Below the pieces are notes generated by a model, which ran no database searches, was not told the origin of the DNA, and worked only from the letters and a program-made list of their open reading frames with translations. Both the position numbers and the translations under genes were made by a program. A stretch of DNA of 64,000 nt from Shewanella marisflavi (lineage in GTDB: Bacteria; Pseudomonadota; Gammaproteobacteria; Enterobacterales; Shewanellaceae), in NCBI RefSeq assembly GCF_023283925.1, contig NZ_JAKIKX010000003.1:248001-312000 (forward strand), written 5' to 3'. Positions 46,242 to 55,881 of this stretch are shown piece by piece; within the stretch, counting starts at the first letter, position 1, and each line of letters opens with the position of its first letter.

Positions 46242-49200
46242 TTACTCGCCTTGACGCTGGCTTCTTGGCTGCCACCACCAACGGATAAGACGTCCCAGTG
46301 CCTGCCAAATGCGTCTCAGCAACTTCCTGATATCATCAAGAATTATGTAGAGCACTGGCACAAGGATCAGGGTCACCAGGGTCGAGAACAAGATACCAAA
46401 GGCCAGCGAGGTGGCCATGGGGATCACGATCTGCGCCTGCAGGCTGCGCTCGAGTATGATGGGCACCAGGCCGACGAAGGTGGTCATAGATGTGAGGATG
46501 ATCGCGCGAAAACGATAGCAACCTGCGTCTATGGTGGCATCTTTAAGCGGCAAGCCCTGTGTCCGGGCCCGGTTAACAAAGTCCACCAGGATCAGCGAGT
46601 CGTTCACCACTACCCCTGCCAGCGCCACGATACCACACAGACTCAAGACGCTCATGGAGAGCCCCAAGATAAAGTGGCCAAATAGGGCGCCGATGATGCC
46701 AAAGGGGATCACCGACATGATGATCAACGGCTGGCTGTATGACTTGAGCGGGATCGCCATCAAAGCGTAGATGGTGAACATGGCAAAGAAGAAGCCTTGG
46801 ATCAGGCCTAACATGGCGCTCTGCTCGTCGGCGCTACCACCATCTAACGTGGTAGATATGTGGCGATACTTGCTCTCTAAGTAGGGCAGGAAATCCTTTT
46901 GGATCTCGCCGACCACCTTAGAGGGCTCGACCTGATTTTTGTTGGCGTTGGCGATCACCGTAATGGCGCGGCGTCCGTCTACGCGAGTGATAGAGGAGTA
47001 GGAATCACCCAGCTCGATATCCGCGACGCTCGAGAAGGGAACCGAGGTGCCTTGGGGCGTGCGGATCATCATGTTTTCCAGATGTCCCAGGGTGCGACGC
47101 TGCTCGAGCGGGTAACGCACCATCACTTTCACTTCTTCCTTGTTACGCAAAATGCGCTGGGCCTCAAAGCCGTAGAAGCCATAACGCACCTGACTGGCCA
47201 GATCCGACAGGGTCAGCCCCAGGGCTTCGGCTTCGGGCTTGATGGCCAGGCGGATCTCGTGGCTACCGGACGAGTAGTTGTCTGAGATATCGTACACGCC
47301 CTCATAGGTGCGTAGCTTCTGCTTTAGCTCATCGGCCGCTTGGGAAAGCTGCTCAAGATCGCTCGAGGTAAGCCTGAAGGAGATATCGCCGCCGGCATCA
47401 TTAGTGCTGGCGTTGATATTGAGTTTCTTCACCGAGATCAGCTCTGGTAGCGCCTTGCGCCAGGCATCGGCGATGGTGACGCCGTCTACCTCTCTGTCTT
47501 CCCCTTTGGTGAGTTCGGCAAAGATAAAGGCTGATGTACGTGAACCCATATTGATAAAGCTGTGCTGCACTACAGGCTTGCCGTACTCCTCTTCCATCTG
47601 ATCGTTCATCACATAGAGGGCGTTTTCGATCTCCTTGACCACCTTGAGGGTGTTGGCCTCAGAGCTGCCTACATCCATCTCTAGGCGCACTTGGATAAAG
47701 TCGGAAGGAATATCGGGGAAGAACACCCAACGTACCTTGCCACTGGTGACCAGCGCAATTGAGAGGATAAGCACACCGATAAAGGTGGCGACCACATTGT
47801 ATCTATGCTCAATACAGTGACCGATAAATACCCGGTACTTATGGTGGATAAAGTGTTGCACCTTGTTGTTGAGCGCCATCTTGAAGCGCACAAACGCATT
47901 GGGGTTGTCATTGGGGCGGCGCGGTTTTAGGTGCGCCAAGTGAGCCGGTAAAATCAACTTGGACTCGACCAGCGAGAACGCCAGACAGAGGATCACCACC
48001 ATACCGATAGATTTCCAGATGATGGCCATCGGACCTGACACCATCAGCATGGGGATGAAGGCGGCAATAGTGGTTAATACCCCGAAGGTCGCGGGCATGG
48101 CGACGCGCTGCGCCCCTTTGACCACATTGTCTAATGAGTGCCCATGCCGTTCTATCTCGGTATAGGCGCTTTCGCCGATAACGATGGCATCATCCACCAC
48201 TATCCCCAGCACCAGAATAAAGGCAAACAGGGTCAGCATGTTTATCGATAGCGAGAAGGGCTCTAGCGGCATGAGTAACATGGCGCCGAGGAAACAGACG
48301 GGAAGGCCCATCATGACCCAGAAGGCGAGACGCAGGTCCAGGAAGAGTGCCAGAATGATAAACACCAGTAGGGCACCGTAGAACATGTTCGACAGCATCA
48401 TGTTCAGACGTCCCTTGAGGTAGTGGGTGAGATCCCCCCAAGTATCTAGCTTGGCATATTCAGGCAGTGTGCCGCGGCGCTCCTCGACAAAGTCTTTGAC
48501 TTGAGAGGAGATATCCAGCGCGTTTTGATCGTCGACGCTCAGCACCTCGATAATGGCGGCAGGCTTGCCGTTAAAGCGGGTGTATTCCAGGCGTTCCTCG
48601 AAGTCGTCGCGTATATTGGCCACCTCGGGCAACATGATACGGCTGCCGTCCTGGCGGGTCTTAACCACAATTTGGGCAAAGTCCTCGCCTGTGTAGGCCT
48701 GGCCTTTGGTACGCAGCAGAATGTCGCCATCTTCGGCACGAATCGAGCCGCCGGGCAGATCGATGGAGGAGTTACGTACCGCTATCGCCACATCGGCGAA
48801 ACTCAGGCCATACTCTCGCAGCTTGTCTTCAGAGACCTCTATGCCGATCTCATAGTCTCGCACGCCAGTGACCTGAGCGCGGGTCACGGCCGGCAGGGCG
48901 GTGATCTCTTCGCGAATGCTTTTGGCCAGCTCCTTCATCTCATGCAGACTCATGTCGCCATAGACAGAGACCCAGATGACATTGTTTTCTGGCTTGAGGC
49001 GGAAGATATTGGGCTTCTCGATATTGTCGGGGAAGGTGGCAATGGCGTCGATTCTCAGCTTGGCTTCATCGAGAATATCCTGGGGATCGAAACCATCTTC
49101 AACCTCAATGGTGACATTGCCAGAGCCTTCACTGGCCACTGAGGTCACCTTTTTGATGCCGCTAATATCCTGGATCGCCTCTTCGATCTTGATGTTGATC

Positions 49201-49403
49201 CCCTCTTCGATCTCTTGCGGGGCTGCGCCTGGATAGGCCACGGAAATTTGCAGATAGTTCAGCTCAAAGGAGGGGAAAACCTCCTTGTTAATCAACACTG
49301 TGCTAAATAGACCACCGATTAGCAGCACCACCATCAAGAGGTTCGCCGCCACGCTGTTGCGGGCAAACCAGGCAATAATGCCCTTGTTTGTATTGCTCTC
49401 CAT
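46242..49403 (-). CDS. RND multidrug efflux permease
   Basis: 1053 aa inner-membrane proton-driven pump of the AcrB/HAE1-like RND family with the expected 12-helix layout. N-terminal helix (NSVAANLLMVVLLIGGLFSTVLIN), PAPQEIEEGI-type porter signature (YPGAAPQEIEEGINIKIEEAI), LDLRLAFWVMMGLPVCFLGA, and the proton-relay LGIVVDDAIVIGE in TM4 (Asp-Asp) with counterpart GVVVNDSLILVDFVN in TM10. The start codon overlaps the adaptor gene's stop (TAATG). Substrates cannot be inferred; no outer-membrane TolC gene is adjacent. Confidence 0.95.
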   Translation of the reverse strand: MESNTNKGIIAWFARNSVAANLLMVVLLIGGLFSTVLINKEVFPSFELNYLQISVAYPGAAPQEIEEGINIKIEEAIQDISGIKKVTSVASEGSGNVTIEVEDGFDPQDILDEAKLRIDAIATFPDNIEKPNIFRLKPENNVIWVSVYGDMSLHEMKELAKSIREEITALPAVTRAQVTGVRDYEIGIEVSEDKLREYGLSFADVAIAVRNSSIDLPGGSIRAEDGDILLRTKGQAYTGEDFAQIVVKTRQDGSRIMLPEVANIRDDFEERLEYTRFNGKPAAIIEVLSVDDQNALDISSQVKDFVEERRGTLPEYAKLDTWGDLTHYLKGRLNMMLSNMFYGALLVFIILALFLDLRLAFWVMMGLPVCFLGAMLLMPLEPFSLSINMLTLFAFILVLGIVVDDAIVIGESAYTEIERHGHSLDNVVKGAQRVAMPATFGVLTTIAAFIPMLMVSGPMAIIWKSIGMVVILCLAFSLVESKLILPAHLAHLKPRRPNDNPNAFVRFKMALNNKVQHFIHHKYRVFIGHCIEHRYNVVATFIGVLILSIALVTSGKVRWVFFPDIPSDFIQVRLEMDVGSSEANTLKVVKEIENALYVMNDQMEEEYGKPVVQHSFINMGSRTSAFIFAELTKGEDREVDGVTIADAWRKALPELISVKKLNINASTNDAGGDISFRLTSSDLEQLSQAADELKQKLRTYEGVYDISDNYSSGSHEIRLAIKPEAEALGLTLSDLASQVRYGFYGFEAQRILRNKEEVKVMVRYPLEQRRTLGHLENMMIRTPQGTSVPFSSVADIELGDSYSSITRVDGRRAITVIANANKNQVEPSKVVGEIQKDFLPYLESKYRHISTTLDGGSADEQSAMLGLIQGFFFAMFTIYALMAIPLKSYSQPLIIMSVIPFGIIGALFGHFILGLSMSVLSLCGIVALAGVVVNDSLILVDFVNRARTQGLPLKDATIDAGCYRFRAIILTSMTTFVGLVPIILERSLQAQIVIPMATSLAFGILFSTLVTLILVPVLYIILDDIRKLLRRIWQALGRLIRWWWQPRSQRQGE

Positions 49404-50626
49404 TACTGCTCCCCTGCTGCCACTAAGGTTTGCTGGGACTCTTCATCTTGATCTAGGCTTTGTGGTTTTTCTTCTTCGCCAATCACCTTGACCACTTGGC
49501 CTGTAGACATGTTGTTGATCGTGGTGAGCGAGATGCGTTCGCCGTCTTTGAGGCTGTCTTTGATATAGACGTTTTCGATATCGCTGCGTACGACGTTAAC
49601 CTCACGCATCTCTAGCGTGTTGTCGTCGCGCACCACGGCAACATGATGCTCTCTGACGATGTAGCGTGGTAATTTGACTATGCCTTCGACGGTGCGCCCC
49701 TTGATGATAGCGTTAACGAAGCTGCCATACTTGAGCGGCAGTTGTCCTTCAACGTTATGCTCTCTCAGGTAGGGATCTTTCACCTCAGCCACCAGATAGA
49801 CCATGCGGTTGTCGGCGTCGATCACCCCTTCACTGCGTACAACCTTACCTGTCCAGCTCACAGTGCGTCCGGCAAGCTCGGCGCTCAGGGTGACTTGGGT
49901 GTCGGGATTGTCTATCGACTCCAGATAGGCCAGTTCTTGGTTGGCCAGTGGCAGGCGGATCTCGGCAACACGGGTGTCATACAGCTCGCCCAGGTTAGTT
50001 CCCAAGGTCACATATTGACCCAGATCCACGTTGCGAGCCTTGATGATGCCGTCGAACGGCGCGCGAATCGTCGTGCGCTCCAGATTACGCTGGGCACGCG
50101 CCAGCGCGGCCTCAGCAAATTTTACATTGGCTTGCTCTTTCTTGAGTTGAGGTAGACGCAGACCCAGCTCAGGGGGGACACCGCCGTCATAACCTTTCCA
50201 GTCGTTCTTAGCGACTTCACCACGGGCGATCTCTTCATCCAGGGCCGCCTTAGCCTGAGCCAGGGTAGCCTGAGCCTGCATCAGATCGGCTTCATAATCA
50301 GAAGGTTCTATCTGCGCCAACATGTCGCCGCGTTTGACTATGCCCCCAGCAACAAATTTGTCAGAGATGGTCAGCATACGCCCCTGCACCTCTGTGACTA
50401 ATTGCGTTTTGTTTTTAGGCTGTACCACACCGTAGGAGGGGAGATTCAGTGAAACGGTTTCACTCTTAACGGGCATCACATCGACAATAGGTACTGGTAC
50501 CTCTTCCTCTTTCTGCTCAGGCGTTTTTTGTGTGCTCATCATAAGCTGGGCCAGTAGGCCGAAAACGACCAGAATAAAGAGGGGGGGAAGGACTCTTCGT
50601 AAGATAATTTTTATCATTGACTTCAT
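49403..50626 (-). CDS. RND periplasmic adaptor (membrane fusion protein)
   Basis: 407 aa. N-terminal membrane anchor (ILRRVLPPLFILVVFGLLAQLMM), then a lipoyl/barrel-sandwich and alpha-hairpin region (ISDKFVAGGIVKRGDMLAQIEPSDYEADLMQAQATLAQAKAALDE; ERTTIRAPFDGIIKARNVDLGQYVTLG). The C-terminal beta domains are variable, ending acidic and Gln-rich. First gene of a two-gene adaptor-permease operon with one-base stop/start overlap. Confidence 0.93.
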   Translation of the reverse strand: MKSMIKIILRRVLPPLFILVVFGLLAQLMMSTQKTPEQKEEEVPVPIVDVMPVKSETVSLNLPSYGVVQPKNKTQLVTEVQGRMLTISDKFVAGGIVKRGDMLAQIEPSDYEADLMQAQATLAQAKAALDEEIARGEVAKNDWKGYDGGVPPELGLRLPQLKKEQANVKFAEAALARAQRNLERTTIRAPFDGIIKARNVDLGQYVTLGTNLGELYDTRVAEIRLPLANQELAYLESIDNPDTQVTLSAELAGRTVSWTGKVVRSEGVIDADNRMVYLVAEVKDPYLREHNVEGQLPLKYGSFVNAIIKGRTVEGIVKLPRYIVREHHVAVVRDDNTLEMREVNVVRSDIENVYIKDSLKDGERISLTTINNMSTGQVVKVIGEEEKPQSLDQDEESQQTLVAAGEQ

Positions 50627-50791
50627 GCTATTCCATGCTGAGCGTAATGCCTTATAAATTACCAGAGTCTGCTACGGTGACAAAAGTCTTTTTGTAAATA
50701 AATTGTGTCAAATTTGACGAAAAGTATGAATTTAACATATTGATAATCCAGTGAAGAGCGGTTAATTGATATCAGTTTGTTAAATTGACAT

Positions 50792-50822
50792 AAAAAAAGC
50801 GCCCCTTGGGGACGCTTTTTTT
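50792..50822. terminator. Terminator between srmB and the RND operon
   Basis: AAGCGCCCC-tt-GGGGACGCTT stem with flanking A7 and T7 runs; mainly serves srmB (minus strand). Confidence 0.88.
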
Positions 50823-50842
50823 ATACGCAGTTTGTTTATGCC

Positions 50843-52069
50843 TTAGCCCTTTTTCTTGGCCTTTCCCTTCTTGGCGGTTTTCTTATCCGCGCTCTTGGCC
50901 TTTTTCTTGGTGGGGATCTTGGCTTCTTTGTGTTTAGGCCGCAGTGAATCGATGACTCGACGTTTCAGTGGCTGCTCAATATAGCGTTCAATTTTAGCCA
51001 CTACACGCATATCATGGGCTTCAGCCAGAGAGATCGCCGTGCCTTTGTTGCCGGCGCGACCGGTACGGCCGATGCGGTGTACATAGGTATCGGCCGAGCG
51101 TGGCATGTCGAAGTTGATCACATGAGTGATGCCGTCGATATCGATACCGCGGGCCGCTACGTCAGTGGCCAGCAGCACATTGACTTCCCCTTTGGTGAAT
51201 CGGCCCAGAGCCTGAAAACGTGCCTTCTGTTCCATATCGCCGCGCATAAAGGCGCAGGTGATCCCTGCCTGTTGCAGCTGGCCTTCGAGGCTGGCGACAA
51301 CGTCACGGGTCTTGACGAAAACGACGGCGCGACTCACCTCTTCGCGCTTGAGGATATCGCACAGCAGGGCGAACTTATGATCCTTGTCATCGGCAAGGTG
51401 CAACCATTGATGGATCTTGGCCTTTTCGCTGCGCGGCGGCTTGGTTTCAATGGTGATGGGATTCGACAGCAGCATCTCGGCAAAGCGACTGACGCCGCCG
51501 CCTTCGAGGGTCGCAGAAAACAACATATTATGTTTACGCCCTTGAGCCTGGATGGCGATCGCCTGCACCACAGAGGAGAAGCCCATATCCAACATGCGGT
51601 CGGCTTCGTCGATCACTAAGATCTCAACCGATTGCGCATCGAAAAGGTCTTTATCCAGGTATTCCATCAAACGGCCCGGTGTTGCCACCAGAATGTCGAT
51701 ATTGTCCTTGAGCGCCTTCTCTTGAGGGGCATAAGGCACGCCGCCGGTGATGATGGCGATATCCAGATTCAGTCCTGTTGCCAGGTGAGAGGCGTATCTG
51801 TGTACCTGGCTGGCCAGCTCACGGGTAGGAGTGAGAATCAACACGCGCGCATGCCCAGAGAATCGACGTGGGAAGTCCAGCAGATGTTGCAACGCTGGCA
51901 GCAGGAAGCTGGCAGTTTTACCGGTTCCGGTTGGTGCCCTGGCCATAATATCTTTATGTTCCAGAGCTAACGGAATCGTCTGTTGCTGGATGGTCGTGGG
52001 GGTAAGATGCCCCATCGCCTTGAGCGACTCAAGCAGGGTGTCGTCAAGGTGGAAATCTTCAAATTGCAT
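50843..52069 (-). CDS. srmB: DEAD-box RNA helicase SrmB
   Basis: 408 aa ATP-dependent RNA helicase acting in 50S ribosome assembly. Motifs in order: Q motif TPTTIQQQTIPLAL, I APTGTGKT, Ia PTRELA, Ib ATPGRL, II DEADRMLDMGF, III SATLEG, IV VVFVKT, V ATDVAARGIDI, VI HRIGRTGRAGNKG. LLPALQHLLDFPR and IHQWLHLADD match E. coli SrmB closely. A C-terminal basic Lys-rich tail (KKKAKSADKKTAKKGKAKKKG) likely binds RNA. trmN6 is adjacent, as in E. coli. Confidence 0.94.
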   Translation of the reverse strand: MQFEDFHLDDTLLESLKAMGHLTPTTIQQQTIPLALEHKDIMARAPTGTGKTASFLLPALQHLLDFPRRFSGHARVLILTPTRELASQVHRYASHLATGLNLDIAIITGGVPYAPQEKALKDNIDILVATPGRLMEYLDKDLFDAQSVEILVIDEADRMLDMGFSSVVQAIAIQAQGRKHNMLFSATLEGGGVSRFAEMLLSNPITIETKPPRSEKAKIHQWLHLADDKDHKFALLCDILKREEVSRAVVFVKTRDVVASLEGQLQQAGITCAFMRGDMEQKARFQALGRFTKGEVNVLLATDVAARGIDIDGITHVINFDMPRSADTYVHRIGRTGRAGNKGTAISLAEAHDMRVVAKIERYIEQPLKRRVIDSLRPKHKEAKIPTKKKAKSADKKTAKKGKAKKKG

Positions 52070-52157
52070 GCGCTGCGTCTCTCAAAATAATAGCGCGGCA
52101 TTATACACCCAAAGCTGGCTAAAGTGCGAGGCCGCCAGCAAGGGCAGAAGCGGAAAG

Positions 52158-52886
52158 TTAAAGTTTCAGGTAGAAGGCTCGCGTGAGGGCGATCATCGCC
52201 TCGCTATAGTGGCCTTTAGAGTCTCTGACACAAAGGGTTTGGGTTGCGACTGGGTGGTGGCAATCCTGGTCCTGGTTTTTGTCTCGCTGATGACCAAGGG
52301 TCAGCAGGTGTCTATGGGCTGTTTTACCGCTGACGCTGGCGACATCGAATCTGACCTGCAGGCTTAATTCATGGCTGGGGAGCAGGCCAAGAAAGCGTTC
52401 GATGCTAGCGCTTGGCAAAATGAGGCTCGCCTGGCCTGTTGGGCTCAATAGCTGCTTAATCGCCTTAAGGAGAGCATCAAAGCTCAGGCTATCTGTGTGT
52501 CTGGCCTGGGCGCGCTTGTCACACTGCGACTGAGGACCGTTTTCGAAGTAGGGTGGGTTGCAGAGGATATGATCAAACTGTATGTGGGCTTGAACATACC
52601 AATCGAGCAGGTCCGCCTGGATCAATCTGATGCGATCAGTCCAAGGGCTCTGGTCGATATTGTGCTGGCAATCTTGCGCCGCTAAGGGCTCTATCTCTAA
52701 GGCGGTGATATCTGCATGACTGCGCTGAGCTGCCATCAGGCTCAGTAGGCCGCTACCGGCGCCGATATCTAGAATGTTTTGCGCCTGAGTGAGCGGTGCC
52801 CAAGCGCCAAGCAATACGCCATCTGTACTGACGGGCATGCCGCAGCGGCTGTCATCGATATGAAATTGTTTGAAGGAAAAGGGCAT
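52158..52886 (-). CDS. trmN6: tRNA1(Val) adenine(37)-N6 methyltransferase
   Basis: 242 aa SAM-dependent methyltransferase modifying A37 of tRNA-Val (YfiC). Begins PFSFKQFHIDDSRCGMPVSTDGVLLGAWAP, with SAM-binding ILDIGAGSGLLSLMAAQR and the catalytic NPPY (HILCNPPYFENGPQS). C-terminal YSEAMIALTRAFYLKL matches the family. Start 52886 (MPFSF) agrees with other Shewanella members; an in-frame ATG at 52922 would add 12 residues. Confidence 0.9.
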   Translation of the reverse strand: MPFSFKQFHIDDSRCGMPVSTDGVLLGAWAPLTQAQNILDIGAGSGLLSLMAAQRSHADITALEIEPLAAQDCQHNIDQSPWTDRIRLIQADLLDWYVQAHIQFDHILCNPPYFENGPQSQCDKRAQARHTDSLSFDALLKAIKQLLSPTGQASLILPSASIERFLGLLPSHELSLQVRFDVASVSGKTAHRHLLTLGHQRDKNQDQDCHHPVATQTLCVRDSKGHYSEAMIALTRAFYLKL

Positions 52887-53342
52887 TAACCTGTTGCCGT
52901 GTTCATTACGCTGGGGCGCCATTGTACGTTATCGCGCCAAAGGCAGAAAGCTTGCTGTTACGAGGGCGTAAAACAGTGAATTTCGCTAGGAGTAAATGTT
53001 GTTTCTTGTGAAGGGTGAAATCAGTTTGTGGGTTAATTGTTAAAGTTTGGCTCTTATTTGCGCCCTTGTTAGGCGGGATTCTTGTGTCTTAATTAGCTTT
53101 TTGCTAATAGTAGGTGCTCTTGTTGGGGCTGAAAGCCTTGATTTGAGCCAGGTAAGCCAGTTTGAATGCATTTTTAGCGTTAGTTAATCCTGCTGTCGTT
53201 CAAGAAGTAGCCAAGAATGGGCTAGATTTACCACGGAGACGTGTAATCTTAAGTTTACACGCAATGAAGGTCGCGGTCATTGGTTAATTATTTCCACTAA
53301 GCGATTAAGATCATTACATAAAGCAGATTAACGGGGCGTTGT
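52887..53342. other. Intergenic region upstream of brnQ
   Basis: About 455 bp, non-coding, containing a TyrR-type box (separate entry) 84 bp before brnQ. Otherwise AT-rich, nothing else recognised. Confidence 0.5.
53242..53259 (+). promoter_or_regulatory. Probable TyrR box upstream of brnQ
   Basis: TGTAAT-cttaag-TTTACA matches the TyrR consensus TGTAAA-N6-TTTACA with one mismatch. It sits in a slightly longer palindrome (cgtgtaa…tttacacg) 84 bp upstream of the brnQ start. TyrR control of branched-chain amino-acid transport has been proposed for Shewanella. Confidence 0.6.
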
Positions 53343-54674
53343 GTGCAAAACAATAAATTAAGTATGACAGATACATTAGGCTTAGGTTTTATGACCTTTG
53401 CCTTCTTCCTAGGGGCGGGTAACCTTATCTTCCCGCCTTTGGCCGGATTTCTTGCCGGTGAGAATATGTCTTGGGCCATGTTGGGCTTCTTGCTGACGGC
53501 CGTGACCCTACCACTGATCACTCTGATTGCCGTGGCTAAGGCCAATGGTAAGGTGATGGGCTTGCTACCGCCTCTTGCCGCGACCCTACTGGCGATTGCT
53601 ATCTATATCATCATTGGCCCAGCCTTTGCGGCGCCCCGTGCTGGCTTGGTTGCCTATGAGATGGGCTATAAGCCTTTTATTGAAAATGCCGAGGCGAGTT
53701 TCGAACTGGCTGGTGTGGTATTTACCAGTTCACAACTGCTCTATACCATCATCTTTTTCGGCCTTGCCATGCTGCTGTCACTCTTTCCGGGCAAATTGCT
53801 CGATAGCGTAGGCAAGGTACTGACTCCTATCATGATCGTTTTGCTGGTCGGGCTGGCGTTGTCTGTGGTTATCTTGCCTGGTTCTGAAGTAGGACAAGCG
53901 GTGGGTGACTATCAAGCTAATCCGCTGACTAAGGGCATCATCGAAGGTTATAACACCATGGATACCTTGGCCTCGTTGATCTTCGGTATGTTGATTATCG
54001 ATCTGCTGCGTAAGAAGGGCATTAATGCTCCAAAGGAGCAGACTAAATATCTGGTACGCGCAGCCTTTATTGCGGCTGGTGGATTGGCATTTGTGTATGT
54101 TTCGCTTTTCTACCTGGGCGCTAGCGCTGGCGATCTTGCGGCGGGTGCCGACAACGGCGGGGTGATCCTGACTAACTATGTGAACCATCAGTTTGGTGCT
54201 ACTGGGCAGGTGCTACTTGCCGCCGTGGTCACCCTGGCCTGTTTGACCACAGTGGTCGGTCTGGTCTCTGCCTGCGCCGAGTACTTCAACGAATTGATGC
54301 CTAAACTGTCTTATAAGTTACTGGTTGTTGTGATTAGTATTATCACCGCCGTTGTGGCTAACGTCGGCCTTGCACAGTTGATTAGCATTAGTATCCCTGT
54401 ACTGGTGACTATCTACCCGGTTGCCATTGCGCTGGTAGCTGTGACTTACCTGACAGAACGCTTTGCCCAGCCGGCTTTTGCCCATCGTATGGTGCTGAGT
54501 GTAGCCCTGGTGTTTGGTATCATTGATGGCCTTAAGGCGGCGGGTGCCGACATGAGCATGTTCGATGCTATGCCACTAAGCGGTCAGGGAATGGCATGGC
54601 TCATTCCGACAGCCATTACCATCTTTGCCTGTTTAGTGGTCAAACGCCCACGCAATGAGACAGTGCTGAATTGA
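53343..54674 (+). CDS. brnQ: Branched-chain amino acid:cation symporter BrnQ
   Basis: 443 aa inner-membrane carrier for Leu/Ile/Val of the LIVCS family, about 12 helices. Family signatures are LGFMTFAFFLGAGNLIFPPLAG near the N-terminus and KVLTPIMIVLLVGLA. GTG 53343 is the chosen start; an internal ATG at 53364 (MTDTLGLGF) is possible. A TyrR-like box lies upstream and a strong terminator downstream, so it is monocistronic. Confidence 0.93.
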   Translation: MQNNKLSMTDTLGLGFMTFAFFLGAGNLIFPPLAGFLAGENMSWAMLGFLLTAVTLPLITLIAVAKANGKVMGLLPPLAATLLAIAIYIIIGPAFAAPRAGLVAYEMGYKPFIENAEASFELAGVVFTSSQLLYTIIFFGLAMLLSLFPGKLLDSVGKVLTPIMIVLLVGLALSVVILPGSEVGQAVGDYQANPLTKGIIEGYNTMDTLASLIFGMLIIDLLRKKGINAPKEQTKYLVRAAFIAAGGLAFVYVSLFYLGASAGDLAAGADNGGVILTNYVNHQFGATGQVLLAAVVTLACLTTVVGLVSACAEYFNELMPKLSYKLLVVVISIITAVVANVGLAQLISISIPVLVTIYPVAIALVAVTYLTERFAQPAFAHRMVLSVALVFGIIDGLKAAGADMSMFDAMPLSGQGMAWLIPTAITIFACLVVKRPRNETVLN

Positions 54675-54701
54675 TGTCGTTTACGCCAATAGCGTAAGAT
54701 A

Positions 54702-54736
54702 ACGGTGTTAGCTCTAAGAGTTAGCACCGTTTTTTT
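54702..54736 (+). terminator. Terminator of brnQ
   Basis: ACGGTG(t)TAgctcTAAGAGTTAgCACCGT stem-loop followed by T7, 27 bp after the stop codon. Confidence 0.9.
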
Positions 54737-54757
54737 ATCTGATAAGGGAGTTTATAT

Positions 54758-55663
54758 ATGTCCGACCCAGTTCATCATATGGACCCGCTTATCGAGCCCT
54801 TTTTGGATGATCTCTGGGCCGCCAAGGGGCTAAGCGATCATACCCTTCAAGCCTATCGTAGTGACCTGTGCCATTTCGACCGTTATCTGCAGAAGCAGCG
54901 CCTGACACTCAGCAGCGCCGCTCAGGGTGATGTACGTGCCTATCTGGTCCAGCGAGTCGAGCAAGGCTTTGCTAAGACCAGCAGCGCCAGACTGCTCAGC
55001 AGTTTAAGGCGTTTCTATAAGTACCTGTTAGCCAAGAAGCTGATTGAGCTCGATCCCATGGCGATGATCAAGCCGCCCAAGTTGGCGAGAAAGCTGCCTG
55101 ACTCCCTAAGTGAGGCCGATGTGGAGCGACTACTGGATGAACCCAATATAGAAGATCCCGTCGAGGCCAGGGATCGCGCCATGCTAGAGCTGCTCTATGC
55201 CAGTGGGCTGCGGGTGTCTGAGCTGGTGGGGCTGACCTTAGATCAGATGAGCCTAAGGCAAGGCGTGGTGCGCATCGTCGGTAAGGGGGGCAAAGAGCGC
55301 CTGGTGCCCTTTGGTGAACAGGCTGTGGCGGAGATCGAAGCCTATCTTAAGTCTGCCAGATTTGAGTTGTTAAAAGGGAAGCCCAGCGATGTGGTGTTTC
55401 CCTCAAAACGGGGCAACATGATGACGCGGCAAACCTTCTGGCACAGGATCAAGCTCTATGCTCAGCGCGCTGGTATTGCCGTGCACCTGTCACCCCATAC
55501 CCTAAGACATGCCTTTGCTACCCATCTGCTCAATCATGGAGCAGACTTGCGCGTGGTGCAGCTATTGCTGGGCCATAGCGATCTCTCAACCACCCAAATA
55601 TATACCCATGTGGCTAAAGCCAGGTTGGCGCAGCTGCATCAAGCTCATCACCCAAGAGGCTAG
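54758..55663 (+). CDS. xerD: Site-specific tyrosine recombinase XerD
   Basis: 301 aa cytosolic recombinase that with XerC resolves chromosome dimers at dif. N-terminal SAM-like core-binding domain (about 10-95). Catalytic domain has the full R-K-H-R-H/W-Y set: ASGLRVSELVGL, VGKGGKERLVP, HTLRHAFATHLLNHGADLRVVQLLLGHSDLSTTQIYTHV. The end QLHQAHHPRG matches E. coli XerD (QLHQQHHPRA). A second ATG at 54779 (MDPLIEPFL) is possible. First of the conserved order xerD-dsbC-recJ. Confidence 0.94.
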   Translation: MSDPVHHMDPLIEPFLDDLWAAKGLSDHTLQAYRSDLCHFDRYLQKQRLTLSSAAQGDVRAYLVQRVEQGFAKTSSARLLSSLRRFYKYLLAKKLIELDPMAMIKPPKLARKLPDSLSEADVERLLDEPNIEDPVEARDRAMLELLYASGLRVSELVGLTLDQMSLRQGVVRIVGKGGKERLVPFGEQAVAEIEAYLKSARFELLKGKPSDVVFPSKRGNMMTRQTFWHRIKLYAQRAGIAVHLSPHTLRHAFATHLLNHGADLRVVQLLLGHSDLSTTQIYTHVAKARLAQLHQAHHPRG

Positions 55664-55881
55664 TTGCCAAGCGCATTGGATACCTGTAGGCAGTGACTAA
55701 TGTGTCACTTTGCCATTATTCGTTTGCTTTCATGTTGATGAGCATGTAACTTTTCAGCCTTTAGGCCGGTCTATAAAAATGACATATTGCTCGTAGCAAG
55801 TTTTAGTAACAATTTAGGTTGGAATACCGACAGCCTAATTTGCTTTAATGCTATGAGCCCTAACACCCTATAGGAATTCGA

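Noticed and set aside
46251..49142. Several plus-strand open frames within the RND permease gene
   Set aside because: Antisense shadows of a long, clearly coding gene.
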